Assembly (NCBI GenBank): GCA_034769895.1
Contig: CM068372.1
Span: 432,343,958-432,407,957 of the forward strand
Reading direction: 5' to 3'
DNA length: 64,000 nt
Source: Magicicada septendecula
Lineage: Eukaryota; Arthropoda; Insecta; Hemiptera; Cicadidae
This document shows positions 23,836-36,442 of this stretch, piece by piece. Position numbers and translations under genes: made by a program. Position 1 is the stretch's first letter. Each line of letters starts with the position of its first letter. The notes beneath the pieces were generated by a model that did not search any database, was not told the DNA's origin, and saw only the letters and a program-made list of their open reading frames with translations.

Positions 23836-25760
23836 TATCCTGCAAAAACGTGTGTAGGTCCCAGGAATATGGAAGAAAGATTATAGCGTGTCATTCAAAT
23901 TTCAGTGTTGAAAAAATGTATGTGCAAGCATCTTAAATTAACAACTCTATTGAGCAACGGATTGTAAAGAAATCCATGCGATTTGGACAATAAATAATGT
24001 ACACATTAAACATATAAAATTGAGTACGCTAAATTTCTTGACATTTATGTAAATTTAAGTTTTTGTGATTTGGAAACATTGACTCAAACAAGAATATTTC
24101 TTACGTTCGGTAGCTTCAGAATGTTGAGTGTTTCGTTGTTTCTTACAAACATTTTGTAGCTAATATTCAAACATATTATGTAGTAGCATTCTCTTTGGTT
24201 TTAACTGTGTTTGGAATTTAAAAAAGTAGGTATCACAGTTAAAGATTTTTTAAAAAGACGGCTGTAAGATTTAACAAAGGTAAAATTATATCTAAAATTA
24301 GAAGTCTATGATTTATTTACAAGCCTGTTACTTATGTAAGGACAATTTTTTTTATGTTTCTGTTTACTTTCCACAAAATGTATTTACTTTTTGTACTTAC
24401 ATCTCTGTAGCTTGTAAATGTATTTACTTAGTGACCTAAAACAACTTTACTCGCAGTTCAAAACTGTGTAATTATTGTGATGTTTTTCGTATGTTCTTGT
24501 AGTATAATTTTCAGGAGTTGTGTGTGCTTTATTTGCTAGAACTAAATAATTTTTGTTGACTAATTTTTTAGTACTTGGTAGTTTTATTTATACTTTTTTG
24601 TTGTTTATTCATTATAATATTAGTATATCGGTTGACTAATTACCTCATTACTGTCGTTAAATTTATGTAATAAATAGGTTTAATTAGATTTTCCCAGATA
24701 TTCTTTTTGAAACCTGTCAATGTGTTTTGGGTAATATTCTAATACCCTTCTCAGATAAGCGTAAATTGATTTATTGTGACTCCTACAGATATTTCTAAAC
24801 TAATTGAACGTCATATGTTTTTTTTATCTGTCACTTTGTAAACGTTACATTACTTTACTGCTGGAGCATTGTACAGTATATATTTTAACTTAATGTGAAA
24901 GCGGCAATTCATTGTTCTGTAATTCCATCATAAATTGTGTACTCCGTGCCTTAAATGTCTATAATTGTGTTGTATAAGTTAAATAATTTTTATATGCCCT
25001 AATTTTAAATAATTTAGCTCCATGTTTTAATGCCATCGATGATTTTACATTCTGATACAGGTCTTTTTTTACTTGGAAATGAGATTCTGAGTAATTTTAT
25101 TTTAAAGTTTAAAGGTACGCTCCTAATATCAGTACCCGCATTATATTTGCGTACTAAATTTACTTTATTATTGTATAGTTATATTGATATACCACTAAGT
25201 GATGATGAAGAAGTGTACTAATTGTAAAGTATTCTGTTTCCAATGTAAAGCGAAAATACGTAATGTTTTGGTTTGTCGTCAATTGCAGTGAATTTATTTC
25301 GTCGTTCATCTACTACTATAAAGGTATTCTTGCCTACCTGTTCACGTAAGACAAAGAGTGTATTGTACAATATAAAACCAACTGTTACCGTATTGTCGTC
25401 TGTCTTTCCGCTGTTACGGAGCTCTACCTACACTGTTCCACCAACACAAAACGTGTGTAGTGTATGGATGGTATTACGGTAAATTACATAGTTTTTATAT
25501 TGGAAAATCTCATTGTTGTCACTGTTGTCTCATTGTTGCAATTTCTTAATATTTATTTACACACGTAGGGGCATTTAAGTCAGCCATACTTATTCTCTTT
25601 CTATGCCGCTCTGGTTTGGTTTCTTTTCAGAATCCAACTTTTCCAACGTGAACCGAGTTACTGTATTGGAATTTTTATTTATATGCTCTTAAAATAATAA
25701 TATTTTTACGACATCACAGAACAATCTACGTGTTTCTCGAACGATCAATTGGAATTCAGC
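23836..25760. other. Unassigned A+T-rich sequence
   Basis: Long stretch of T-rich sequence with no domain-bearing frame. The frames at 25030-25221 and 25273-25482 are not recognisable. Confidence 0.45.
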
Positions 25761-26240
25761 TATAATGTTGCGTGCGTATGTGATGTCAACATGCGGTCGC
25801 GAGACTTTTGTTGAAGCCGCAAGCCGCGCGGACTGTGTCAAGGCCGCAATTAATTACGTCGCAGTTGAGAGATAAGGCGTAGGTTGGAATCTTCTGGTCT
25901 GTGAGCGTTGTAAATAAACAAGCGTCAGCGGCCTTAGTTTTCAGTTTATTGTCGGGCGATTAGAAGTGATTATCGGGCGATATTACTGTGTGCGTTCAAG
26001 TGGTTATTAGTGAAGTGTTTAATAATCGGGGGTATAATCGTAATACAATTGTGTTTAAAATTAGTTGACATTTTATTGCGTGTGAAAATTTTTTATTTGA
26101 TTTGTTGCAAGAGACTGTGTTGTTAATTACGAACTGTTTAACTGTGAAAATTAAAGCTGGTGATTAGTGACATAATTGGAGTCTTGTATTTTGTTTTCAC
26201 TGTAGCTACGACGATCAAGTAGACCGCCGTAAAAATATAC
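25761..26240 (+). other. CpG-rich block, candidate LTR or promoter
   Basis: 25780-25960 is markedly rich in G+C and CpG (words such as GCGGTCGCGAGAC and AAGCCGCAAGCCGCGCGG) inside A+T-rich DNA. An AATAAA is found at about 25912, and a short direct repeat of (A)TCGGGCGAT occurs twice within 30 bases near 25950-25980. Starting at 25764 the block begins TGTTGCGTGCG. GCTAT occurs on both sides, just before the block and in the ACTGCTATGCC near 26250, but the ends do not form a clean TG...CA pair. It could be a solo LTR or a CpG-rich promoter or first exon. I cannot decide. Confidence 0.25.
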
Positions 26241-27377
26241 TATTGCCAACTGCTATGCCGAACCTGACAAAATACACGAAACAATCTATTTAACTTACTA
26301 TCGATCCTTTGAGTCACAGTTTAGCTGAATTTTGGATAATAATATAGGCCTATCTTTTAACTAAACGATTATTCAATATTAGCGACATACAACAAACAAT
26401 GAAAGTTAAACAAACTTCACTAGTCCGCACAACATTACTTGACGTATTTTGCTAAAATAATCACCTGTCTGTCGATGAAACATATAACCGGTCTCCGATA
26501 ACACTGTTATCAGTGCTATTAAATAATATCAAACCTAGATTTCGACGCGGTGGAATCAATATTGTATTTTGGGGAAAATCAACTAACTTAACTGTTCATC
26601 CGAAGAAGTATTTACAGTCAGACAACACTCCTGTGTTGTCGACAATTTGGAAGTTTAGATAGTTTATATCAGGCGGCACTGAACGCCAGTGAAACAATTG
26701 AGTCAAATCAGCCTTGCGCGACAAGCATCACGTATGCTGTCAAGTATGCTTGCCGAGTATGTTATTTATGTCAAGCCTACGTAACAATAAATGAAATAAA
26801 TGACACGTTAAACTCAACATTTTGCGACGTGACAATCTGATGTAAATCTCAGCTTTCATTAGTTGTAAACAAACGTTATTAATAATCTTCGAATTTCAAA
26901 CAAGTCATCTTGGTTTATTAAGCATTTACTTATAACGTTTTTTTCTTATAATTTTTACTTCGGCTTTATAAAGTTGTATATAGAGAACATAGACCGTTCC
27001 AATGTGAGGTTAACCACTCTATTGTGTTAGTAATTATTGCGTGAACGATACGTACAAAGTACACAGAGTCGAAAGATATATTGATAACGACTGGAGCAGT
27101 TTCCATTGCTAATGTGTTTATGACACGCAGAGCTATAAATTTTGCAATGCCTATTTAACAGTATACCTGTAACGTGAATAAATAATAACCTACACAAAAT
27201 TTCAGTTACTATATTTTTGTTTGCCGATACGAATTACGAAACACGCAAACTTCTATACAAATAATGCGAAATTTTCGAGCTTGATGGTTACTAAGATAGT
27301 GTTTTTTTCGCGTTAAAAATATAAACAAAGATAGTCATTTCCTTTAATTGTCCTAAGGCTTTCACGGCCGCCGTCAG
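26241..27377. other. Unassigned A+T-rich sequence
   Basis: Nothing recognisable. Confidence 0.45.
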
Positions 27378-27649
27378 TTGTATAAGAATAGTTTTCCGCG
27401 CTGTTTGGCCGTGGTCTACGGTTTAATGACAAACCAAAAGTTTCTACAGCACCACTGGCTGCCATCATCAGTGGAATTCAAAGAAATCCAAGACCTCCTG
27501 TGGGCCTGACGATAACAACCTACGTTCAGGAGGTCTTGGATTTCTTTGAATTCCACTGATGATGGCAGCCAGTGGTGCTGTTGAAACGTTTGGTTTCTCA
27601 TTAAACCGTAGGCCACGGCCAAACAGCCCGGAAAACTCTTCTTATACAA
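27378..27649. mobile_element. Fold-back palindrome 1 (123-bp arms)
   Basis: Left arm 27378-27500 and right arm 27527-27649 are inverted copies with only scattered mismatches, separated by 26 bp. The ends read TTGTATAAGAA, followed by a CTGTTTGGCCGTGG block. The terminal GGCCGTGG block is shared with palindrome 2 at 56863-57075, so the two belong to related families. Each arm holds CTGATGA, one T, a GGCAGC/GCTGTT-type stem and GAAAC, oriented outward. There is no coding capacity: frames across it are mirror images of each other. The arms would form a stable cruciform or hairpin RNA. It is probably a short non-autonomous element; the supplying family is unknown, though the shared motif points to Penelope-like elements. 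Confidence 0.8.
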
Positions 27650-29519
27650 ATTATTTCCTTTAATTGCAAATGATATATTATTGATCAGTATCAACAGGTG
27701 AAGTTTTCTGTTGTATCACAACGACCAAAAATAACAAGAATAGGTTCTACTTAATTATTAATTGTGTGAATAAAAATAAATATTAGACCAAGAAAATAAA
27801 TATTTACTTATTTAAAGCAATCAGGAGCTTATATTAAATAAATGTACGTGACGAGACAAATGTATATTAAACTCTACATATAATTAAGTAAATAAAGCCA
27901 TTTCGGTAGGTAATTACATTTAAATGACGTCGTTATACCATAATTGTCGTAACAACTTCAGTTTTTAAATACATTTTTACATTTTTTTTCAAAACATTTT
28001 TCAATATTGGATAATTTAGTTTATATACACATTAAAATTACTATCATTTTATTATTACGTAAGCAAGGTATAATACAACTGCGGTTGTGTTGCCTTACTA
28101 CTTAATAATAGCTCCCGGGTTCCATTCCCGGGCAGTATTATTATAAAAAAAATGTGTTCTCAGAACTCACGTTGATTGGAGTAAACCATTACACTACTAA
28201 TCGACTGTATCATAAAGGCTAACTTCCATGGTGTACACCTCAAATTAGAAGGCTATATCGTTCTTCCTTAAACCGTCTGGATAACACAAGAAAAGGAAGT
28301 TACTACTAAATTCTATTAATTAAAAGGGAAGTTGACGTCTTAAAAATAATTGTTTACTGAATTCGAATATGATTATTTAATTGGAACTTAACAACGTGGA
28401 AATGTTGTTTATAACTTACATCTCTACGATAGGGATTGGCAGGATCAAAGGTCTAAACCATTTATATGAGTGAGCTCTATCAAATATATACTTAGTTACA
28501 CCTGTTTCCCAACGCGAGAACGTCTTTCTAAATATTACTAACTCTCACATAGCCTGTTTTGAACAACTGCAAGTGCGTTGCATCACTTTTTTTCTTGTTT
28601 GCATTTTAATTTACAAAAACGTCGTAAAATCAGAATAAATATTACAATTGCAACATCCGTAAAATTCTGTAAATATATGTGCAATTTGAGTGTTTAAATA
28701 CTTGGCATACGTAAAAATATTTCATAAACCATAGAAATACGTCTCCATCTAGTTAGGTAAATTTAGAAAACCATTGAAAAACGCAAGGTAATCATTAAGT
28801 TACGGCAGTGGTTTCCATAATATATGAACATTTTATATACTGTACGTCAGTAAGTACAATATTCTGTTTGTACCACATTTAATGGAAAAGAAAATGGAAG
28901 GCTTATAGTATTTACTTTGAAGTCAGATGTAGGTTATTATGGGTCTGTGATATTTATATACATATTACAATGTTTAAAAATAATTCAGGTTGATTATTAA
29001 CAAGAATAGATTTATGTTTTCTTTTTACAGAATCCAATCAATCATTTTATATGAACATTTCAACATGCAATAATTACTAAAAATGTATTATAGTATAACG
29101 TTTAAAAATAAAATGCATAATTAAATTAAAAAATTTTTGTTGTTAGTCCCTTTAAAATATGTTACATTGTACCCTAATATATCGCTCTGTTTACGCATTA
29201 CCTTTAGTTGGAAATTGACTGCGTGTTTACCGCTGGTGAATGGATAGTGATAGTACTAAAAATAGTACAGTACTGGATTAAATCATTCAGCAGGTTGAAT
29301 GAAGTGGTAGTGGTACTGTTGATTGGTATCAGCAAAGTTAATACAACAATGAAACAATATTGTGCAATTGGTATATGCTGAACGTTTGCTATCTGTACTT
29401 AACACTTCAGCACCGAGTATTTTTAGAAATGCAAAGGTACGGTAGCTTAAATTACGTTCATAATAGTTAAACGGTTTTTAGGTGTTACATATTTGTAGGA
29501 TAAATATTTGTAACAAATG
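27650..29519. other. Unassigned A+T-rich sequence with one B-box-like hairpin
   Basis: At 28114-28132 the word CCCGGGTTCCATTCCCGGG forms a stem-loop that resembles the T-arm/B-box of a tRNA (GGTTC-A-TTCC with one mismatch). No A-box or cloverleaf is found at the right distance, so it may be the relic of a tRNA-derived SINE. The rest is unassigned. Confidence 0.3.
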
Positions 29520-30712
29520 CAATTAAATTAAGAATCGTAAACCACCGTCTACAGGCTGTTTCCGAGCATCTTAGTTTGGAAGAACAAAACAGTTTCAGAA
29601 AGAGCAGTTCTTGTACAAAAAATGATTTTACAATTACACTCATTAAAAACCATTGCGAGTTCAATAAACAAACACGTGTAGCTTTTGTTAAAATTGAAAA
29701 GGTTTTTGATAGTGTAAGTAGAAGTTTGTTGTCGCAAGTATTAGAAGAACGGGGAGACCCACAACAACTTATAAGAACTATACAAGCCCTATACAATAGC
29801 TAACGAAAATGGCTATTAAAAATAATTGTAGTTGTTACCTTTCAATTAAGGTGTTAGACCAATAACAATCAAGGTGTTAGACAAGGGTGCAATACATCAC
29901 TTACTCTTTTTAACATTTATGGTGACGATCTGGTAAGGAAGTGGAAACATCTAGTGACATCTGTTATTAAGTTATCACCGGACAGATATGTGAATGTTCT
30001 GTTATTTGCTGACGACTTGCTTGAAATTTGAAATACCGAATATGCTTTACAACAATCTGTTTAGAAGCTTCATCCGATTTCAAATAATACAATATAAAAA
30101 TTTTCACTACAAAAACAAAGGTTATTGGTATGTATAAGGCGACGAAACAATAAAAAAAAAAAATATAATTTATGGTCGAATTGTGGAACAGATGAGTCAT
30201 TTTAACTATTTAGAAAATTATATTGGTTATGATATTTATGTTAAAATAGGCATGTTTCAGACAATCTGTGCAAAAATCAATCGTATTTTTAGAAACAAGG
30301 TATTTACAGATACCAAATTAAAGTTTTACAAAGTTATGATGGTCCGTATAGTGTCTTATGGATATGACTGAATACTGAATTATGAAACAACCAAGAAAGA
30401 AGAAATTAAAATGCAGGGCTCAGAAATAGCGTTTTAAAGGTGAGTTAAAAGGTATTTTAAATTTAACCGTATAAAGAATGAGGCTATAAGAAAAGAATTA
30501 CTACAAGTTTTTAAGTTGAATAATAGATTAAAAGATTATTAACACCTGTGGAAAGAACACTTGGAAAGAATTCCAGATTCAAGACTGGCCAAACAAGTCT
30601 GGAATTATAAACGAATAGGACGCAGGTGTTTGGGTAGATCTAGGAAGAGATGGTTGGGGGATCTTTAAAGCATATTGCTTTTGCCGTGATTTGGAGACGA
30701 TGCTGATGATGA
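29520..30712 (+). mobile_element. Non-LTR retrotransposon remnant (LINE), 5'-truncated
   Basis: A second LINE, in the plus orientation, with a full series of broken reverse-transcriptase blocks and a (GAT)n-type 3' end near 30695-30712. It is more diverged than the copy at 13927-15580 and belongs to a different family, judged by its C-terminal region (NNRLKDY, WKEHLERIPDSRLAKQ, GRRCLGRSRKRW). The 5' end falls inside the reverse transcriptase. Confidence 0.7.
29530..30665 (+). pseudogene. LINE reverse transcriptase, broken
   Basis: Blocks in order: SLEEQNSFRKSSSCTKNDF and RVAFVKIEKVFDSV (29576-29803), a fingers-palm segment where FVDFEKAFD would be usual; VRQGCNTSLTLFNIYGDDL after a frame change (about 29870-29930); LLFADDLLE with an intact F-A-D-D box at 30005-30016; a stop soon after; FNYLENYIGYDI and KLKFYKVMMVRIVSYGYD (30183-30371); and a C-terminal block near 30480-30660. 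The catalytic Asp pair survives, but stops and frameshifts between blocks exclude activity. Confidence 0.7.
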
Positions 30713-32482
30713 ATTTAAATTGGTCTACTCGTTTTGTTGCATATGGTTATAATAGTTACTCGTTTTTCATAAAATAGGGATTATAAGCATTTGAAAACCA
30801 CGTTATAAGGTTCAAAAATACGTGGTTGGCCGCATCTCTAGGGTGCAGCTGCCATGAAAGTCAATTAAAGCAGCAGACCGCTTTCCAAACATGTTTCTCC
30901 GTCTGATATATGCACGTGAACGTATGTGCGGAAGAAGGGACACATGTGAAGATTATAATTTTGATTTGTTTGCTATACGGTGATATAGCACGAAAATAAA
31001 AGATTACTAAAAAATTATTAAATCTTCATCACAGAACTACGTACAACAGTGGGTAAGTTTATATGATATTCGAATAGCGAGCAGAACACTATTTCATATA
31101 GAAATGATTCAAGTTTTTGTGGAACAATTTCGTCTACTAGAAATACTGTGAAGCAAGTTGGTACACTGGGGGTCAAATACATTTTCAACGACTTTCTCTT
31201 TCCTACTTACTCAGAGGGTACAAGGTAACAAAGTAGGATAAACATTTAACTCGTCCCTCAATGACCAGAAAGCGAGGAGTGTTAACATGAAAGGATTTCG
31301 TAGTTGCAAGATGTCTATAGCGTAAGGCAATTAAAAGTGATCGTATTCGCATAACTAACTACTCTACTTATTCAGTTCGACTTATATGACTACACATTTA
31401 CCAAACAGTGTGTTTGTTTTCGACATTATTTTATTTTCTATAACCCTCTGGAAGGGTTTAGGTTCAAACATGCTTTGCTGCGGCTTTCGCTTCAGTAAAA
31501 GTTAAAAGTGACAGAACGTTAGGTGATCTGAGGTTATACAGCAATATTAAGTTACGTGTAATATTACAGTTACTATAACATGGTAGGATACATCGTAATT
31601 ATTATCAAGAAAAAAGTCATTCTATATTATTGCTATCATGGAGGGTGCCGACAATACAATGGTACACTGTACCTATAGAACACAGATTTTTTTATTATGT
31701 AGTCTTGATTGTATTTGTATTATACATCATTATAGTACCTGTATTATGTTCTCCTTTTAGAGACATAAGTTAATAATACGTCAAAAATTGACGTATTAAA
31801 AAGGATGTATTATTATTAACTTCAAAGTACAAAAAGAAACATGAACAGATTATGTAATGAAATTAGAACATACGCTAAGATAAGAACAAAAAATACGCGT
31901 CCACGCGCGCACAAACACACGCACACGAGCATGTTTTGTATAAAAAATAGTCACTCACAAAAAGTAATTTTAAAGTAACCGTTTTGTGTAAAGATATGCA
32001 CAGACGGAAATCAGTGGTATTATTGGTAAACCTAAATGATCGTAAAAATTTAGTAACCTTCCTGAAATACGATTGCAAAAAGTATTGTAACCTGATCTAA
32101 AAACAATAATAAAAATCACCTGAATTTTAATTCCAATATTGTTTTTACGAGTGTATTTACCTAAAATAAGTTGCAGTAAAATTACCTGTAATAATCACAA
32201 AAGTCGGTATGATGAGTGGATAATTAAAAATCCTCTTTTATAAAACATAGTGACAGAAAGTTTAACATTCAAAATTGCTGTAAAAAGCTTATAAATGTTC
32301 TAGGTATTATAGTATCTTTTATCTTTAATGACATATAAACCTAATTTTTTTATAAATTATATTAATGAGTTTAGTAAGTGAGAACAAATAAAGTCGACAT
32401 AAAAATCAGGAAATCTGTTGAGGTGGATTGTTGTTGGTATTACATATGTACATAGACATATAAAATGCGATCATAAATTCCT
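30713..32482. other. Unassigned A+T-rich sequence
   Basis: No gene can be supported. A short CACG/CA-rich run lies at 31897-31930. Confidence 0.45.
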
Positions 32483-32576
32483 TCTTCTTCTATGGCATCA
32501 CAGTTCGTAGTCGAACCTTAGCCCCCATAATCATCCGCCTCCATTTTTCCCTGTCCTTGGCGATCGATGGCAATCG

Positions 32577-32849
32577 TTATATTTTAAGTAAATTATCAGC
32601 ATCCCTCGCCACTGCGTCAATCCAGCGTGTCTTGGGTCTTTCGACAGGCCTTCTACACTTGATCTGACTAAACATTACCTTCCTAGGTATTCGGTTGTCT
32701 TCCATCCTAATGATATGTCTTGCCCATTGCAATCTATGCAGTCGGATGGTGGTGGGCAGATCATTGTCTTTATACTGCTTGTATAGCTCCTCATTGTGAC
32801 CCATTCTCCAAATCCCGTTTACTTGGATTGTTCCATGTATTCTCCTCAA
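32577..32849 (-). pseudogene. LINE C-terminal domain fragment
   Basis: A 90-codon frame reading MRRIHGTIQVNGIWRMGHNE, LHRLQWARHIIRM and RPVERPKTRWIDAV, the usual C-terminal end of these LINE proteins. Past the stop, a shifted frame still shows a WRRM(I)-like end before the AGAAGAAG tail. Confidence 0.75.
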
Positions 32850-33141
32850 AAATACTCCTCAAAAGTATTGACTATGTTAGCTCAGATTCAGCTTGGCTTG
32901 TCAAGTCAAAGAATGGCTTGTTTGTTCAGAGTCCAAGTCTCGCTGCCATATGTTATCACCGGCCTAATCATAACTTTATATAATATAACCTTGGACTGAT
33001 GGTGGATATTTCTTGTCCTGAATATAGATGTCAACGAAGCATATGTTCTATTTGCGGCCTGTATCCTTTTCCTTATTTCATTTATCTCTTAATTGTTTTC
33101 TGCCATCCAACATCCCAAATATTTAAATTGATTTACTATTT

Positions 33142-33528
33142 CTAGGTTAATGGTTCAATTTCAAACTGTTCAGGTTTTCTGGTTCTCTTCTGAGTCGTGA
33201 TCATAACCTTTGTTTTATCTGTATTAACCTGTAACCCTATCTCTTCTGTTTCACCTTTGAGCTCCTGGAATGTCTCTTTTTGCTCTTCCTTGAACCTTGC
33301 CTTAATATTGATATCATCTGCATATCCTACGATCTGGAACATTTTATGTTCTAATGTTGGATTCCTATCAATTGATAATTTCCTGATCACATATTCAAGT
33401 GCTATGTTGAACTGAGTTGGTGCCAGCACATTGCCCTGTTTTAACCCTCTCGTGATATTAAAAGGATCTGTCATACATGTTTGCAATTTGACTTTGGCTG
33501 TTGTCTGTATCATTAGACGTTTACGCAA
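33142..33528 (-). pseudogene. LINE reverse transcriptase palm fragment
   Basis: A 128-codon open frame reading TAKVKLQTCMTDPFNITRGL, KQGNVLAPTQFNIALEYVIR and GYADDINI, followed by ELKGETEEIGLQVNTDKTKV. The Y-A-D-D catalytic box (33313-33324) is intact. The fingers and the first catalytic Asp are missing because of 5' truncation. Its continuation lies in other frames down to 32577. Confidence 0.8.
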
Positions 33529-33535
33529 CCTAAAG

Positions 33536-34328
33536 TTAAAACATTGTGTTTATCAGGCCATGTGTATTTCCTGCACAGGAGTGAACTGTGTTTTAATTTC
33601 TTGCTAGGGCTCAGAAGTGATATTCGTCTAACCTCAAAGAAAATATTGCCGATTTTCAGATAATCCAATTCGCTAGTGTGTTTACTGAAGATTATATCCT
33701 GTAACGCTGCTTGTTTATATATGAGCTGAGACAGAACAAATCTTTGTTGAAGAAATCCTTGTCTAGAAAGACACGTTTTGATATTCTAGCCCACCGACAA
33801 TTCAGCTTATTATGTGTTCCTTAGAGTCCATGTATTACGTTAAATCTGTGCAGGCCTAACTTTAACAACAGTGTAGGCTAGTGGATAATCTGAGTATCAG
33901 ACTAATTTGTAGCCCAAAATGTTTTATTGTGGGGTCTACAATTGTTACCTTACTAAACAAACAGTAGATAAATCGGGAATTTTGTAATTTTTTCCATAAT
34001 TGAAAAAATTTTTAATGTCGAAATATATGTAATGACAAATGAACGTAGTTCAAAATAGTGAGCGAGCTCTCCAGCTCAGACAGCTTACTAGTAATAATTA
34101 TTGCGAAATAATGTGTTGTGTAATTAATTTTATTAATATTTTGTCTGTTATACGTTGCAATACATAAACCGGATTTACAGGAAGTGTACGAGAGAAAAAT
34201 GGAAACATATATTTATTGTTTAAAATAAACATATTATTTTAGTTTAAAATATATTTAAAAATTTTTTTAAGATGAGTAAATGCAAAACGCCCAACATTTC
34301 CTCAGTGTTTACCATATCGTGGTCGTTT
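33536..34328. other. Unassigned A+T-rich sequence
   Basis: Lies between a LINE and a Gypsy remnant. I searched for a left LTR of the Gypsy remnant (an end like TGTTACGACG) and found none. Confidence 0.45.
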
Positions 34329-34607
34329 CTATGCTAATACCGTCTCCAAGAAGTATGTAATAATGGTTTGAACTTGTTCGTTTGCGTCCTGCTCTTCCTT
34401 TCCCAGGCAATATCGGTAATTCTCGGAGCACGGTCTTTGGGATAAGCCATCTGCATTACCATGAAGATGCCACCGCCGATGTTGTGACAGCCTGGTTCTC
34501 AATCTTCGCCAATTTACTATGAAAGTACATATTCGATTTCTTCTAGCTTTACTAAATTTCTGGCAATCAGTATCACCGGTGTACTGACTACATGAGGTAT
34601 ACAGCAC
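34329..34607 (-). pseudogene. Gypsy RNase H C-terminal end
   Basis: A frame containing HGNADGLSQRPCSENYRYC. H-G-N-A-D-x-L-S-R-R-P-C followed by a Cys pair is the hallmark of the end of RNase H and the following linker in Gypsy polyproteins. The upstream RNase H residues are absent or scrambled. The frame stops shortly after, before any integrase. Confidence 0.7.
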
Positions 34608-34639
34608 TCTTTTCCATAGTATCTACTTTGGTTCTAAAC

Positions 34640-35040
34640 ATGATGAGTTTTTTTTGGACTTTGGCGGAATAATCATGTCCATTGATTTTTCGGAAGTATT
34701 TGTTACGAAGAGCATTATTTCACCTTGCTCGATTTTCAAGACATTGTTTTCGAAATCAATGCAAAAGCATACTCGTTTGTAAGGTCTACATAAATAATTG
34801 TTTTATCAGTAATATCTGCAACAAATACTTGGTGGTCAAATTTGCAGGTAACTTGTCGACTTACAAGTCGACGTATTGTATTTCCACTTTCCCAAATATT
34901 TTTATAGGCCTTCGAGTTGCTGTTTGCAAGCTGCAAGAGCACCAGATTGGTTTCAGATTTTTTATCTGGTTAGGGCGCAGAATGGAAACTGTGCACCTGT
35001 GTCAGCAGCAATCAAGGTCGTCGTTTCTTGAACGAATCCG
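34640..35040 (-). pseudogene. Gypsy protease remnant
   Basis: The minus-strand reading has KIFGKVEIQYVDL, then FVADITDKTIIYVDL. The V-A-D-I-T-D block with following I-x-x-x-D-L is the flap-to-C-terminal half of Gypsy aspartic proteases. The active-site D-T/S-G motif would lie near 34990-35020, where I read only a diverged ADTGAQ-like word. Stops interrupt the frame. Confidence 0.55.
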
Positions 35041-35159
35041 GTAACTACCAAGCTCCCGTTATTTTTCCGAAGTGTAAAAATTTCGTTATTGTCTAGGGGT
35101 TTTTGTTCCTCTCGTTGTACCGAATACTCGTCGTTTCTCTGGTTCTAAACTCTGGACCG

Positions 35160-36400
35160 AGAATCTCGTTGCAGATTGTCCCACATCTATAACATTTCGG
35201 TATTCCACCCTCTTTTCCTATATTCTGTTGCGCAGATCATTTGGTCTCTGTTCCTTGTTCTTTCTCTTCATCATCTATCTGTGTCGTCTCAGTTTTTTAG
35301 TGCACGCAATTTATGATTTTCCCAACCACCTTCTGACTTGATGCCATCAAAGTGTAGAGCATGGACAAGGGGGCCTGAATTATTATGGTGTCTTGCTATT
35401 TATAAAAGTTATTGTAGTTTTCTATCTCTGACACCATCAATAAATGTCTGCATCTCAAACCTCATTCGCAAATCCTCTTGTACTTCAGGATGGGTTATAC
35501 TAATTATTTTGGCTATGCTTAATTCAGACTCTTAAAGACTCGCTCCGGAATGCTGTCGCCTCCTTGCTCTTAACTGAGTGCAGGACACATCGCGTCACCA
35601 TAACACGCACATTACCATGCAGTAATATTAGAGCTTTTATCAATTACGCATAGGTGTTGTAGCTATTTTGTGATACTTTTTGTAGTAGTTCTGCCGCAGT
35701 TCCTTTTAAAGCGATTGAAATTACTTTGTCTTTCTCCGTCCAATTATTTGCGCTTGCAGCGGCTTCAAGCTGCCAAAAATACGTCGTCCAGTGAGCGCTT
35801 CCATTAAACGTTAAGCCTTGACATGAACTGTCCCAACTGCAGGCAATGTGATTATAATATGTTCTGTGTATTTTTCTGTCTTTACTATTAGTAGGTACAA
35901 TCGGTTCAGCACTTGTTTCGATGAGCGCTACTGTACTTTCATAAATTGTTCGAATTCTGTCCGAATATTTTTTCTATTATTGGCAATTGACTCTTCTACT
36001 GGAGATATTCTTTTTGACATAGTGTCGTCAACTTAAGATATTTTGTTTAACATTGTTTCCTCTACATCAGGTATTTTAACTAGTATTTTAACTACACTGA
36101 TTCTTGTAGGTGCCTACCTCAAATCTTCTAGTAATTTCCTTGTCCAGCTCATCTCACAGCTCACCTAGTTCTGCAGCTCACTCATCTCTTTTTGCTCTAG
36201 TGTCAAAGCTTAGATATCCTCAGCTTGCCGCTTACGTTCGTCTCTTTGTCGTCTTTCTGCTCCATCCGCCTCCTGTCGTCGTCCTTTGTTTTCGTTCCTG
36301 TGCTTGCAGTATCATCGTTTGGAAAGCTTTCATCACTTTAGTGGTATCCCTGTTTGTAAATTGATTTTACAACATACACTACTCTTCTTCAAAGTGTTCT
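35160..36400 (-). pseudogene. Gypsy gag remnant
   Basis: Reading the minus strand: a charged coiled-coil segment rich in Glu, Arg and Gln (about 36350-36100); a capsid segment FNGSAHWTTYFWQLEAAASA followed by EKDKVISIALKG (35690-35815), the usual first helices of Gypsy gag; DLRMRFEMQTFIDGVRDRKL (about 35413-35480), the end of the capsid domain; and a partial CCHC zinc knuckle KCYRCGTIC (about 35167-35205). Several stops and frame changes lie between these blocks. Confidence 0.65.
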
Positions 36401-36442
36401 CTGTTCCCAGCGTTAAAACTTCCATCCCACTTCTCACACTAT

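Larger units (their letters stand above)
32483..33535 (-). mobile_element. Non-LTR retrotransposon remnant (LINE), 5'-truncated
   Basis: A third LINE, on the minus strand. It enters abruptly at about 33535 in the palm of the reverse transcriptase and ends at about 32483 with a short AGAAGAAGAAG tail. Frame changes lie between 33142 and 32849. The C-terminal block (RLQWARHIIRM, PKTRWIDAVARDAD) is of the type seen in RTE/Jockey-like insect elements; the exact clade is not resolved. Confidence 0.75.

Noticed and set aside
27378..27649. Palindrome 1 as a complete hammerhead ribozyme
   Set aside because: The core boxes and a wobble-rich stem II are present, but no stem I can be drawn around them; only the core motif is reported.
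29485..29796. 103-codon minus-strand frame
   Set aside because: Antisense of the LINE reverse transcriptase at 29576-29803.
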